Assembly: GCF_010015585.1 (NCBI RefSeq)
Contig: NW_022985071.1
Coordinates: 1,115,247 to 1,179,246, forward strand
Reading direction: 5' to 3'
DNA: 64,000 nt
From: Eremomyces bilateralis CBS 781.70
Taxonomy: Eukaryota > Ascomycota > Dothideomycetes > Eremomycetales > Eremomycetaceae
Below are positions 21,341 to 32,069 of this stretch, piece by piece. A program made the position numbers and the translations under genes. The notes under the pieces are model-generated. The model did not search any database, was not told the origin of the DNA, and was given only the letters and a program-made list of their open reading frames with translations. Numbering within the stretch: position 1 is the stretch's first letter; each line of letters opens with the position of its first letter.

Positions 21341-23645
21341 TGCGCCTTAATAAAGCACGGGATCCGAACCTTCGGACCAGCGAAGAAGAATGAAGGGACG
21401 TGATGTGGACAAAGGGCGCTGGAATGTCGTGAGTCGCGTTGTCCCGAGGATGGAAAACGAAGCGAAAGGTCGCGGTGCGACGGGCTGGAATGGGATTCCT
21501 CGATTGTCGACGATGATGGGCGCGAATGAATGATGAAGGATGGAACTTGGATGCGGGGATGGAGTGGATGAGTTGCTGAGTGGTGAGTGGTGAGTGGTGA
21601 GTAGAGTAGTGAGTGGTGATTTGGCGGAGAATATGGGAGAGAGGGAAGAAGAAAGGGAGGTTACTGGGTGAATGCGTGAGAGCCAGAGAGGTAGCCAGAG
21701 AGCGGAGAGCGAAGGAACGAACAACGGTCGGACTACAAAGAGGCGAATGGATGAGCAGTACGTTATTATTGGACAGGGACGGGGTTTGACGATATTACTA
21801 AGGTCCAACAAATGAACCAGCCAACGCCAACACCACAAGTGACCACACTAATCCATAACCATCTCCTCTCGCTACCTTCGACAACAGAAGAGGGAATACG
21901 GAACACTGAATATTCGGAATATGCATTACCCATTCACCTACCTAGTTAGGCTACTCGGTTCTGACTAGCACTGCTAATACTGATGCATCATCATCATCCA
22001 GTTCCCTACGGACGCTGCCACGGTCTTGAATCTCCCTTTTACTAGAGAAGTACCAGGTATTCACCATGCCAGTTGCTGATTTACGTATGTATTCTCCTGC
22101 TACGTCGGTACTATAGCCTACACAGCACCTTTGAAGCAATCAATCTCATCCGCCTAGGCAATGTTCGTAGGAGTCCATTTGTTTCTCACACCGTAATATC
22201 CAAAAAAAGATCAGCACATTAACGAGGCTGCCCCGCAACACCCAAAGCCCAGATCTCATGACCAGCGGCATCCAATGCGACAGCCACCCGCACTGCCTCC
22301 CAATATGTAATCCCATGTGGACTGGCGATGGTCAGCTCCCGAAAAAAGATCCCCCCCCTCCAATGGCTTCCACCTCTTCGACGTTGCAGCCGCATCCCGT
22401 TTATCCGTCCATCCGCATATCCTCCATCCACACCTCCAACCATTCCGTGACGGGGCACCGAAATTGGCGAGGGGAGTTTTGTTGGCTCGCATGACGCGGG
22501 ATCGATCTCAAATCGTGTCTCTGGTCAGCTGAACGCCTAACCTTGATCGCAACGCGGGATATGTAGCAACAGCATCTATGATCATGTTCTCTAAAGATTG
22601 GTAATCCGAGACGGCTCTACAGAGTGCAGACTTAGCGGAATCCATCGGATTGTTATCAAACTGTCAGCGACCGCATACGGCTTACAAGGATTTGCGTATA
22701 TAACTCCGGGCCGTTTCGCGGATCAACAAGGTGTCAGCCGTCAAAGGTAACGAGCGACAACCGTGGTTCCTCAAATATCGTCCTAGGCCGACTCCATGTT
22801 GCCGGTGTACTCCGATCATCCTTGGTTGCAACTCCAAGCGTCTATCACGGTATACAGCGCACTCGGGTTGCCTGTGTTATTAAGCGCTTGAAGTTGGAGC
22901 TGATTTTATGTTATGACTACCGCCATGTTTGTGAGCCGGCAGGTGAATACAGATTATAGACCACGATACCAGCTAATAACCTCCTCGACCGTTCTGCTTC
23001 GGTATGAGGGTCCATGGAATTATGTGGAGTACACGACCTCCTGAATTCATCCTGATATTCAGCCCTACGGGTCAATCACTGGCAGGGTCCTGTTCCCAAC
23101 GAGTAGTCAACATATGGGATCAGCTGAAAGCAATGAATCCAAACTCGGACGACATTCCGTGAGTAAAAGGTAACCGGAGACCGCTCGACCCTGGCAGCAA
23201 TTCATGATTGAATCACCATCGCAAGCTACAATTCACTTGCACATATCAGAAGAGATGGGGAAAAGACCGTTATTTCAATCTATCGACGATGCCATATATC
23301 TCAGCTCGACTTCGATTTCCACAGGCGAGGGTCGACGGGGAACGGCTAGAAGTTGCACGAAGCAAAGCTCCTACGTCCTAGTCCTCACCTATGTGTCGTC
23401 GTCGGACCGCTATATTGACGATGCGTCATGTAAGCATGGACAAAGAAGCCTTGCTTTCCAAATTCCCTTGTGTAAAATATCCCAACCATACGCCCTTTCC
23501 GTCAAAGTAATATTTTTCTAGAATGGTCATAATTCGTTGCACTCAATCATCCGCCTTTGCGACAGATTCGAACGGACTCCAGCAACGCAATTCTTCAGGA
23601 AGACTGAATAGAGAGGCGCGGGATCACAATGCGATTGGTCATCGC
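21341..23645. other. 2.3 kb intergenic region
   Basis: This contains the upstream region of the membrane-protein gene and the 3' flank of the Asp f 7-like gene. No supported gene. A minus-strand frame at 22219-22458 ends in a protein-like stretch (ITYWEAVRVAVALDAAG), but it lacks a convincing start or splice context. Confidence 0.45.
21578..21598. repeat. Tandem repeat, GAGTGGT x 3 plus degenerate copies
   Basis: Three exact 7 bp copies, followed to about 21626 by imperfect ones (GAGTAGA, GTAGT, GAGTGGT). It lies about 240 bp upstream of the membrane-protein start codon, in its promoter or leader. Confidence 0.85.
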
Positions 23646-24422
23646 CTAGTCGAACCACCACTCGACGCCAGCGACCCTTCCATCGCCACTCGGGGCAACG
23701 GCCTTGAACAGGCTCGGGCTCAGATCTAAATCGGCGCCCGTGCAGCCGGGGCAGGTATCCACGACCTTGGCCTTGGTCTGTTTTCCCTTGTAGCTGATGG
23801 TGATGGTCTTCCCGCACAACGGGTTCGCGTTGGGGTTCGCACCGTTCTTCATCACGCCGAACGCCACCGCGGCGATCATCTCGTCACTCGAGTGCGATTC
23901 CCCGCACGAGCCCATGCCGGGGTCGTAGTAGGTGATTTCGCCAGTGTAAGTTTGGCCGCTCGGAGAGGATTGAGGGTCGGACGCCCCGGAAGACGATGAC
24001 GACGCCGGCGCTGGGTTCTCCAGTTCGGGGGCGACCGGAGAAGGAGCGGGCGGTGCCTCTGTGGTTGTCGGCTTTGGAGGCGCGGGAACGAATTCGGGGG
24101 TCGGCACTGGGGCAGGCTTGGTCACCGCGGCCAGCTCGTAGAACTCGCCTCCAGGGTTAGAGGCAGCGTCAACAGATGAGGATGAAGAGGAAGACGAAGA
24201 CGGAGCGCTCGGCGGCGGGGTGGCCACATCGGGTGCTTGAATGTCGGCGGTGGGTTGCACCCAGATGGTCTTGGTCGAGTACACCGTCTCGATGACCTCG
24301 GAGGTCGAAGTCACCACGACCACTTCGCGCTTGTGCTGCTTATGGTTGTGCCTGTGGTGGTGGTGCGAGGGCGCGGCGAGAGCGAGGGCGCTGAGCGCAA
24401 GGAGGGAGAGTGTCGCCTTCAT
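23646..24422 (-). CDS. Secreted RlpA/expansin-like double-psi beta-barrel protein (Asp f 7-like)
   Basis: An intronless gene of 258 residues, read from the ATG at 24422, which opens a clear signal peptide (MKATLSLLALSALALAAPS). An in-frame non-hydrophobic extension upstream was rejected because it would bury the signal. A His-rich patch, then about 110 residues rich in Ser, Pro and Thr, link to a C-terminal double-psi beta-barrel of about 100 residues. The barrel shows GEITYYDPGMGSCG, NPLCGKTITISYKGK and VVDTCPGCTGADLDLSP, ending GRVAGVEWWF. This pattern is that of the Aspergillus allergen Asp f 7 and related RlpA-like proteins, which are secreted or wall-bound. No enzymatic activity can be read from the sequence. 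Confidence 0.9.
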   Translation of the reverse strand: MKATLSLLALSALALAAPSHHHHRHNHKQHKREVVVVTSTSEVIETVYSTKTIWVQPTADIQAPDVATPPPSAPSSSSSSSSSVDAASNPGGEFYELAAVTKPAPVPTPEFVPAPPKPTTTEAPPAPSPVAPELENPAPASSSSSGASDPQSSPSGQTYTGEITYYDPGMGSCGESHSSDEMIAAVAFGVMKNGANPNANPLCGKTITISYKGKQTKAKVVDTCPGCTGADLDLSPSLFKAVAPSGDGRVAGVEWWFD

Positions 24423-27400
24423 CTTGAATTGAAGGGATCCAATACGTAAGATGCGTGTGCTGTGATGGACCGTGGTCAAATGTGGAGTGGGCTGGACGGG
24501 TCGAACGTTTGCGCGCGAGTTGTAGCGACTGTCGGTAGGTGATTCGCTTCGTCGGACGGGTACAGGCGGCTAATTGACCTGCAGTTCGAGCGAGGACAGT
24601 GATATCGATAAAACGATATGGATGGCAGATTTCACGAGGAAAAGGAGTTCACGACTTGAGAGCAGACCTGTGCTCCGATATCAAGGTAGAGAGTGTGTAG
24701 AGATGCTAAATCTCAGGATGATTCTGTCTGAAAAGATTGACAATGCGCTGCCACAAGAAAGGAGTCTGTGGACGAGCGAGATATATGAAGGAAGTGAATG
24801 CAAATAAGCGAGAGAGACGTCTAGCCTGTCAGTTAAGGAGAGTAAGGAGTCAACAAAAACGAAGAGCAGCACAGGGAAGATTTAAACAACCAAGGGAGAG
24901 TGGACTGGATTGGAGCGAAGGTGAGGTTGAGAACAGGAGAGTGGAAACGAATGTCAATCAATACGGGGCATGCTAGGGGAGCCGGGGGAGTGGAGGGCCG
25001 GAGTCGTCAGCGTGGCAGACGGACAGCTCTCACAGCCGTCACAGCAGTGCTGCTGTGGCGCGTGCTCCGACTGAGGTGCTGTGCGCCTGTGCGCCTGTGG
25101 GCGGTGGCCCTGTGTGAATTTCATCTTGTTAGTTACTGGCCTAATGCTGGGTAAGGCCGGCTGCTGTGGTGGTCGTGGACTGCGGGCCTGCGAGTCGAGA
25201 TTAGATTGTGTTTCCTGTCAGCCTGTCTCCAGTCCCCTTCGGTCATCCGGATACCTCCACTGTCATTCCGTCAGGTAACTTAGCCAACGACAATATAAAT
25301 CCGTTGTGTGTTGTCGGCTTGTCGCCCTGCTGTGTTGGGCCCTCGGTTTCTGCACCAATTCATGTTTCGGGAGGCTTTTCATTCTTTTGGCGTTTGTTGG
25401 GCTGGAGAGGGGATTAGTGGAGGCAGTGCGAGGTGCAAGCCAATGGGAGCCAATGGGAGCAATCGACGGACATCCCTGATTTTCTTCTGGGACTGGGCGA
25501 ACCCGGCGATCAAATTGAATGTCCATGTGGAGTCGAGGATCCGGAGAGGTGCCCAATTTCCCAACAGGAAGTGAAAACGAAAATGCTGAAGCGGCCTGTT
25601 GTGATTGTTGTATTTTCCGCTTCCAACCTTGCGCCTCATGAAACAACACACTTGCAAGCGCTGTGCGGATGTCATTTGTTCTTTGCAATTACAGGTCATT
25701 CGCGGTAAAGCAACTGGTGATTGTGGTGTCATTTGGGGGTGACACCGATTTGATGTGTTGTGTGTTTTCGAGGCTGCAGGGGCGTGGAGGTTGTTGGGTG
25801 AGCGGGTTTCATCGAGGGCAATGATTGGCCAACGGTTTTTCGGCTTTCCAGGCACTCCCGCTGCGACGCCAGGCACCACCCAGCCACCAGGCAGGAAACC
25901 GTCTCCCCGGGCGGCGGGCGCCCTCCTCTCTTCTTGGGCGGCTTCATTTCCTTCCATTGTTTCTGTTTCGTGGTTTTGTTCTTCAGCAGGGCATTTAATT
26001 ACCGTATTAGTTCCTTGCTCCATGTCCGATGCTAGAACGTGACCTTCTCCCACGCCAGATGAGCCATGACGATTGACGAACATGACGGCATTTCCTGACC
26101 TCTCTTCACTCGCCAGTCGGCCAACATAGCTATTCAATCGACTTAACCAATGACCAGTCAGCCTGTGTAGAATAATCCTACGGGATAATCGAATCCGTCC
26201 ATAGCAAGCTGAGCATGGCCCGCCCATCTCCGGCTGCCGTGCCTCTCCACTTAAGGTGTATAATTTTTTCGGTTTTCTAGCTGCAGCACACCAACCAGAC
26301 GACCGCAACAGGAAATCCTCAACGATGAAAGGATGCGACGCTGGATGGATGTTCGAGACCCGGCTCAGGTGCCATAGTTTCTCGCCGCACTTCGGATATC
26401 GTGGTCCTTGGCTGGTGGAAGACTCTGGGCACGGGCTACGTGGCTGGATGCGTGAGAACAAAGGTCGTCTCTGGAGACTGGATGTCGTTGTGGAGCACCG
26501 CACGCGGAGTTAACAGAATAACAGTAGAGCGGACATGAAGGATGCAGGTGTTTGATCTCCTGTGCAGGTTTCCTGATCCATTCCCGGATCGCGACGAGCC
26601 TTGTTGGATCGTAAGCTAAACGTACATCATGACATGCCGAACAGCCTTCAAGCCCGGAAATCGAATTGTGAGACAGTGGGAGACGTCATTTCCGGCGATG
26701 CGGATTGGTTTCTCTCGATTACATGTTACACCACAGATCTGCCTTTCGCATCGACTCATGACTGTTGGGGCTTGACTGTCGACTATTGAGGGACCGGACC
26801 GACAGTCCGACAGGTATTGGATTTCTACTCCTTGCACGACACATTCAGTTGCAACAAAACGGCCAGTCCAATCCATAATTAGGAAAAACCGAACCCTTTG
26901 TTCGAGCGCATGTAAGATCACGGTTTCGGAGCTTTCCTTGGCTAGACAGCATGGTTAGACAGCATGGTTAGACAGCATGGTTTGAATCACAGCCAGGGAG
27001 ACTTGGAAGGGGAAATGATGGCATACTTCAGTTGTGCAACCATCATCAGGTGGACAATTTCGCGGCAATCTTCCACCAGAGAAGCGTAGAGTAGGTATGT
27101 ACGTATGCTTATCATGCAAGAGTCCTTCAATCCTCGTGCTGCGAGAGTTGCTCAAGGTAGGCATGCGTTCTGCCCTACTAGTGGTCCAACCATGCATGAC
27201 ATACGCAATCGTTTCAGATGCAGGTGTCGATCAAATTGTTGATTCGACTGTGAGGCATATCCTTCAATTGCACGCGCATATCAGGATGGCACTCCACAGC
27301 CTGCACCTCGAAAACTCCCCACCCGACTCGCATCATGAGGTGATTAGATACACGCATCTTCGCAGGCAGAAAGGGGTCCATTTTTCCAAGCTCTTCCGTG

Positions 27401-27853
27401 TCACACCTGTCAAATCGTCCCGCTCGACACCTCGACTGATCTCCCCGCATCATACAGTGGGACACCAACACAGCAAGTCACAGCATCCAATAGCGGGGAG
27501 ATGACTTGCGCATGTCTTATATTCTCGACGAACACTACGTCAATTAGATCTCGACGTCGTGATTCCAGTCCAAATCATAGGTCCTCAAGCGTCACCAGTT
27601 CTGGTGATACTAGGAGACGAGCCCTTCGTGATCCCAATAAATGGTGAGCACGAGGCAGCACCTTTGCAGTGGTCCAGGAACATGTTCAAGTGGCTAGCTG
27701 ACTTGTCGAGACAGACACCGAGTACGGGGCATTCAGATGGTGATATCCTCCTTTCGATAGTGATCCTGTACTATCCGGTAAAGGTATGACGGGGCGTGAG
27801 GTCCTCTGTTCATCGTTAGTGTCATTCTCGCGCTAATCATTCCGACGTCGTCC
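24423..27853. other. 3.4 kb gene-poor region
   Basis: This is the largest gap in the window. Its left part is the upstream region of the Asp f 7-like gene, and its right part is the 3' flank of gcd7. A 374-codon open frame on the minus strand (25379-26503) shows no domain and an unbalanced, low-complexity-free composition unlike its neighbours. I treat it as probably non-coding. A perfect 13 bp tandem repeat is listed separately. Confidence 0.5.
26943..26981. repeat. Tandem repeat, TAGACAGCATGGT x 3
   Basis: Three exact adjacent copies of a 13 bp unit, in the gene-poor region. Confidence 0.9.
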
Positions 27854-29292
27854 TTACAGGTTGGTGATGTATATGTCCACCAGGTCCGGTGGAACATGAT
27901 CATACAACGGATTGACCACGTCTACGTTCTCCACAAACTCCCCGTCATCGTAGTTCACGACCTTGCCAGGATCACCGTATTCGATCAGTTCGTCCAAGTC
28001 CAATGCATAGACGGGACTAAGCTTGTAGACCCCGCTCAAAACGACGACGGGCGTCTGGTGCATCTTTGCAGCCTTGGTAATGGCGTGAGCCCCCGCAGCT
28101 GCGAGGAGTCCACCGTTCGCCAGGACCGAATGTGTCGCCAAAATGACCTTGTTGACCCGGGACATGATGGCGAAAACCGCGGAGTCGGGAATCAGCACGA
28201 CGGTGATCCCCGCTGCCGTCAATGGGCTGAATCGATCATCAACATCCTCTTCTTCCTCGGCCTGTCCCTGATTCTTCCGACCCGTGACCATCGTCGCTCT
28301 CGTGTTCTTGTGGTCATTGGGGAATGACTCGACGTGGAGAACGGTGAACTTCCGCTTCTTCGCCGCCGTCAGCAGAAACTTTTGCACCGTCGTCGACGAG
28401 CTATGCGTCAGTATGATTTCGTTCGAGTGGATGTGGTCCAGGGCATAGCTCGCAATCTGGTCGTCGACCTGATCCAGTTCGTCGAGTATCTCGCGAATTC
28501 CGTCCAGAACGTCGGCCTTGAAATCATCGGGCACCGGCTTGGGCAAGTCGGTGATCGTCAGGCCTTTCAATTGGTGGATGGGCACGGGCGGATTGTCTCC
28601 ATGTCGAGGTGACTGGAAACCCCGGGGTGTAGACGCCGGAGAGGGAGTCTCTGGGCGCGAGAAGAGGCCGAAGAGGGAGGTCGCTAGGGGAGCGGCGGTA
28701 GAGTACGATGTGTGGGAGGCAGTGAGAACGGGTCGATGGACGGAACTAATCGCTTCGGAGCTGCTCTCGGAGGGATGAGGCGAGGAATCGATCGGATGGC
28801 CAGCTCCTGAATGATCGAGTGGACTGGATGTGGAGATGCTCGAAGGCAGACCGGGATGGTGAGAAGGCTCACGAGGCGTTGACAACGGTTGTATGCTCGA
28901 GGGAGACTCGCTGATTGGCGACCCTTCCGTGACTTCGTCGCCCTCGATGACTTCCCGGATCAAGGCCAGCACCCGACGCACGATATTGCCCACCGCCATT
29001 TCCCGCGGCTGCGCAGTGATGAGTTTCTGCCCGACATGTCGAACGCGGGAGATGAGTATGTCGCTGTCTTTTCCCTTGAATTCGGCGACCACCTGGAGAA
29101 GCAATTGGGTGGTTGCGATGGCGCAAGGGCGGGAATTGTGGATTTGACGTCGCTTGAGGAGTCTGGTGACAAAGTCAGTATGGGCCGCTATGAGATTGCG
29201 AGGCGTGTGTCCTACGAAATGAGGTGCTCTATTGATGCTTCTACCGGGTCGTTTTTGAGCGACCTAAGGAAGCTGGCCAGGCCCGGAGTCAT
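27854..29292 (-). CDS. gcd7: Translation initiation factor eIF2B subunit beta (Gcd7)
   Basis: Two exons (29292-29216, 29162-27854) with a 53 bp intron give 461 residues. The beta subunit belongs to the regulatory core of eIF2B, the nucleotide exchange factor that recharges eIF2, and senses eIF2alpha phosphorylation. The N-terminal segment (TPGLASFLRSLKNDPVEASIEHLISLLKRR) and the C-terminal Rossmann-like half (ANGGLLAAAGAHAITKAA, YKLSPVYALDLDELIEYGDP, and a C-terminal YDHVPPDLVDIYITN) are typical. A Ser/Pro-rich insert of about 130 residues separates them and is expected in fungal homologues. Splicing restores LISLLKRRQIHNSRPCAIAT. It is divergent from nem1. Confidence 0.95.
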
Positions 29293-30106
29293 AGAAACTG
29301 TACGGGCTGGCATTTTGGTAGAGATAAGGTATATATCGTGTGGTATCTTGAAGGCGAAAGAGAACCTTTGGGGAGAAAATGTGACAGTGAGTCACTAGTA
29401 ATAATGGCTCTCCGCGAGCGACTAGGAGGGGTATGCAACAGCTATTGATGTCTGATGATATCAAACTTCATAGCGAGAATCTAGCCTGAAATCTGAAAGC
29501 CACTAATTACCTGTACTAACTAGGCATAGAACGGAGTATGAAGTATGAAATTCGACCTTGAAGCGTGGGAACGGGATCGGCATTAAGGATGATTCCGATG
29601 GGCGAGGGGAGGGAGTTTGGACTTTTTAGCCGTTGGGGGTTTGGCTTGTGCAGGAATTCCATTGCACGTCATGCGCTGCTCTCTCTTCATCAACCTTACC
29701 ACTTTACCACTGACCACTTCCTAGTCCTGTAGCCAGCAGTGTGATATCAACCTCCACCTCATCACCCATCTCTCCGCCCTCAAGAATTCCCATCCACGGA
29801 GGTGCCCCTTTGCGTCCCGCGCTTTCATCCGTTGCGCATTTGGAAATCCGACCGCGCTTCTGCATCGACTTAATTGAGGGCCTCCCATGTGAATCTCCAG
29901 TGTCGCAAGTTGCATCTCGTCTCTGTTCGCTACTACAAGTATGGATCCATCAAGTCCATACTGATTCGCATCGAGTATCCCCTCTACCCACAATCTGGAT
30001 GCGACTATCCTCGCTCTCTCTTTCTTTCTGCTACCTCTGGTCTTTCGATTGTATATCCCAGCTATATCCGTATCACGCTTACTTTCCCTCATGAGTGGTT
30101 GTCGGC
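29293..30106. promoter_or_regulatory. Divergent promoter region, gcd7 / nem1
   Basis: About 0.8 kb between start codons, with no gene. The part next to nem1 is CT-rich (30001-30090), typical of a fungal leader. Confidence 0.5.
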
Positions 30107-31805
30107 ATGACCTTTCTGAACCTCCTGTCTGGACTCGATATCTCACCAACCGCACCATTTACCTCGTCACATTCTGCGTCCCAATTCCTGGACACTAGCG
30201 CCGGTTCCACCACCGACACCATTATACCCACAGTCTATGAGAAAGAGGAGGATTCACGTACATTGGTCGACGAGAAACCCCGGTCGAGGATGAGCTCCGA
30301 GACCGCCGCGTCCGACCGTGGGTCGAGTAAGAGGAGTATCGATGCCGATGAAAAATCCCCACTCCTTGGCGACGGTCCTCCCGATCACATTGAAGGTGTC
30401 AATATGGGCAGATCCTGGCACTTTATCCCGAAAACCCTTGCTGCCGCTTTTGTTGGCGCAATCCGGGCAATCCTCTCCGCTGTCATGAGCCCTCTTCGTT
30501 ACATCGCGGCTTGGTTCTATAACGACCAAGAACGTTTCTCCATTTACTACCCCGCGGTCCAGATATCTCGCCTCCTCTGGCCCAGGCAAAGGAGGCGGAA
30601 AACAAGTCCGCAAACGACACGGACGGGCAGTGGGAATACGGATTCCGCAGACGGCGAAAAATCGACATCTACCCGCCAGAAGAAGAGCAGGCGAACGCCT
30701 TCCGTAGCATCCAGTTCGACCGCAGTCGCGTCCGACTCGGAGGCGGATTCCGGAACCTCGCGGCAAAAGCCGAGGAAAGAAGAGATCCCATCCAAATCCG
30801 TGCGAGCAAAGGGCCCGATCCGAGCGAGCGATGACATAACTCCGTCCCGGCGCTCGATACGGATAAAGCTATACAACGAAGACGTCGAGAAGCAACGAAA
30901 AGAGCGACGAACGGGCTCCTCCGGTGCCCAATCCAAGGACTCCTCGGACCCGGTCGCCGCCGCCGCCGCGTCATTAAAATCTCCGACGAGCCCTCCCTCG
31001 GCCACGTCGTCGAAAATCACCCGATATCCACGCGCTCCCGTTCCGCCTCGACCCCTCATCCCTAAGCGGCAGCCGTCCTATTCCATCGAAAATAAAGTAG
31101 AGTTCGGCAAACATCAGAAAACGTTGATCATTGACTTAGACGAAACTCTAATACATAGCGTGGCCAAAGGGGGACGGTATACCACGGGGCATATGGTGGA
31201 GGTTAAGATTTCCCAGTCTATTGGCGCGAATGGAGTGACCATCGGGCCCCAAGTGCCTATTCTGTATTATGTTCACAAGCGACCATATTGCGACGAGTTT
31301 CTGAGAAAGGTATGTGTGGCTAAAGTCCAGCCTCGTGGGTTTATTACAATTGCTGACCGCTGTTGGACTTCCAGGTCTGCAAGTGGTACAACCTGATCGT
31401 GTTCACCGCGTCCGTCCAGGAGTATGCGGATCCCGTGATCGATTGGCTGGAGTTGGAGCGGAAGTACTTCATCCGACGGCTCTATCGACAGCATTGTACG
31501 TTCAGAAACGGCGCCTACATTAAGGACCTCAGCCATGTTGAGCCCGACCTGAGCAAAGCAATGATCATCGATAACAGTCCGATCAGCTACGTGTTCCATG
31601 AAGGTATGATTTGCAATGCAGCTCAGGTGACATAGTTCAGCGCTAAGAACATTACATAGACAACGCAATACCGATTGAAGGTTGGATCAACGACCCCACT
31701 GACAATGACCTGCTGCACTTAATCCCACTGTTGGAAGGATTGCAGTACGCAACGGATGTGAGAGCACTACTATCGTTACGTATGGGACAGCCGCAAATGG
31801 CATGA
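30107..31805 (+). CDS. nem1: Nem1-type HAD phosphatase (lipin-activating)
   Basis: Three exons (30107-31309, 31375-31603, 31660-31805) give 525 residues. Nem1, with Spo7, dephosphorylates the phosphatidate phosphatase Pah1/lipin at the nuclear/ER membrane and so controls membrane and storage-lipid synthesis. A hydrophobic segment (TLAAAFVGAIRAILSAVMS) at about residues 110-130 would anchor it. A basic Ser-rich linker follows, then the NIF/FCP1-type catalytic domain with DLDETLIHS at residues 343-351, in which the two Asp of DxDxT are the nucleophile and acid/base. KWYNLIVFTASVQEYAD and IIDNSPISY lie in exon 2. The start is the ATG at 30107; the open frame just upstream has no ATG in frame. 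The final SLRMGQPQMA is the usual end of this family. Confidence 0.92.
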
Positions 31806-32069
31806 CGATTGCATATACTTTGCAGTGGAAATGACGGTCAATCATCGGCCTATCCATATGGCTACATTCACTTACACGCACGCAAATGAAGATACCCAAT
31901 TCGATTCGGAAACGCTCGGTCATTTGATGTAGGATAAGATGTGCTTGTTTTAGGGTTTCTATCTAAAGGATCTGCTAGTGTCTCGTAAGAAGGGTCAGTA
32001 TCAACCACCCTCGCGCAAGGCCTCTGTACATGGATATCTCGGATTTCACAGCACACGGCTCCGGAGGTC

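Noticed and set aside
22219-22492. A small gene on the minus strand (ITYWEAVRVAVALDAAG)
   Set aside because: There are two overlapping frames, no convincing start, no splice context and no known family.
24423-24479. A 19-residue extension of the Asp f 7-like protein
   Set aside because: It would place a polar stretch in front of a classical signal peptide.
27034-27504. A 156-codon plus-strand open frame
   Set aside because: No domain, no gene-like composition, and no flanking signals in the gene-poor region.
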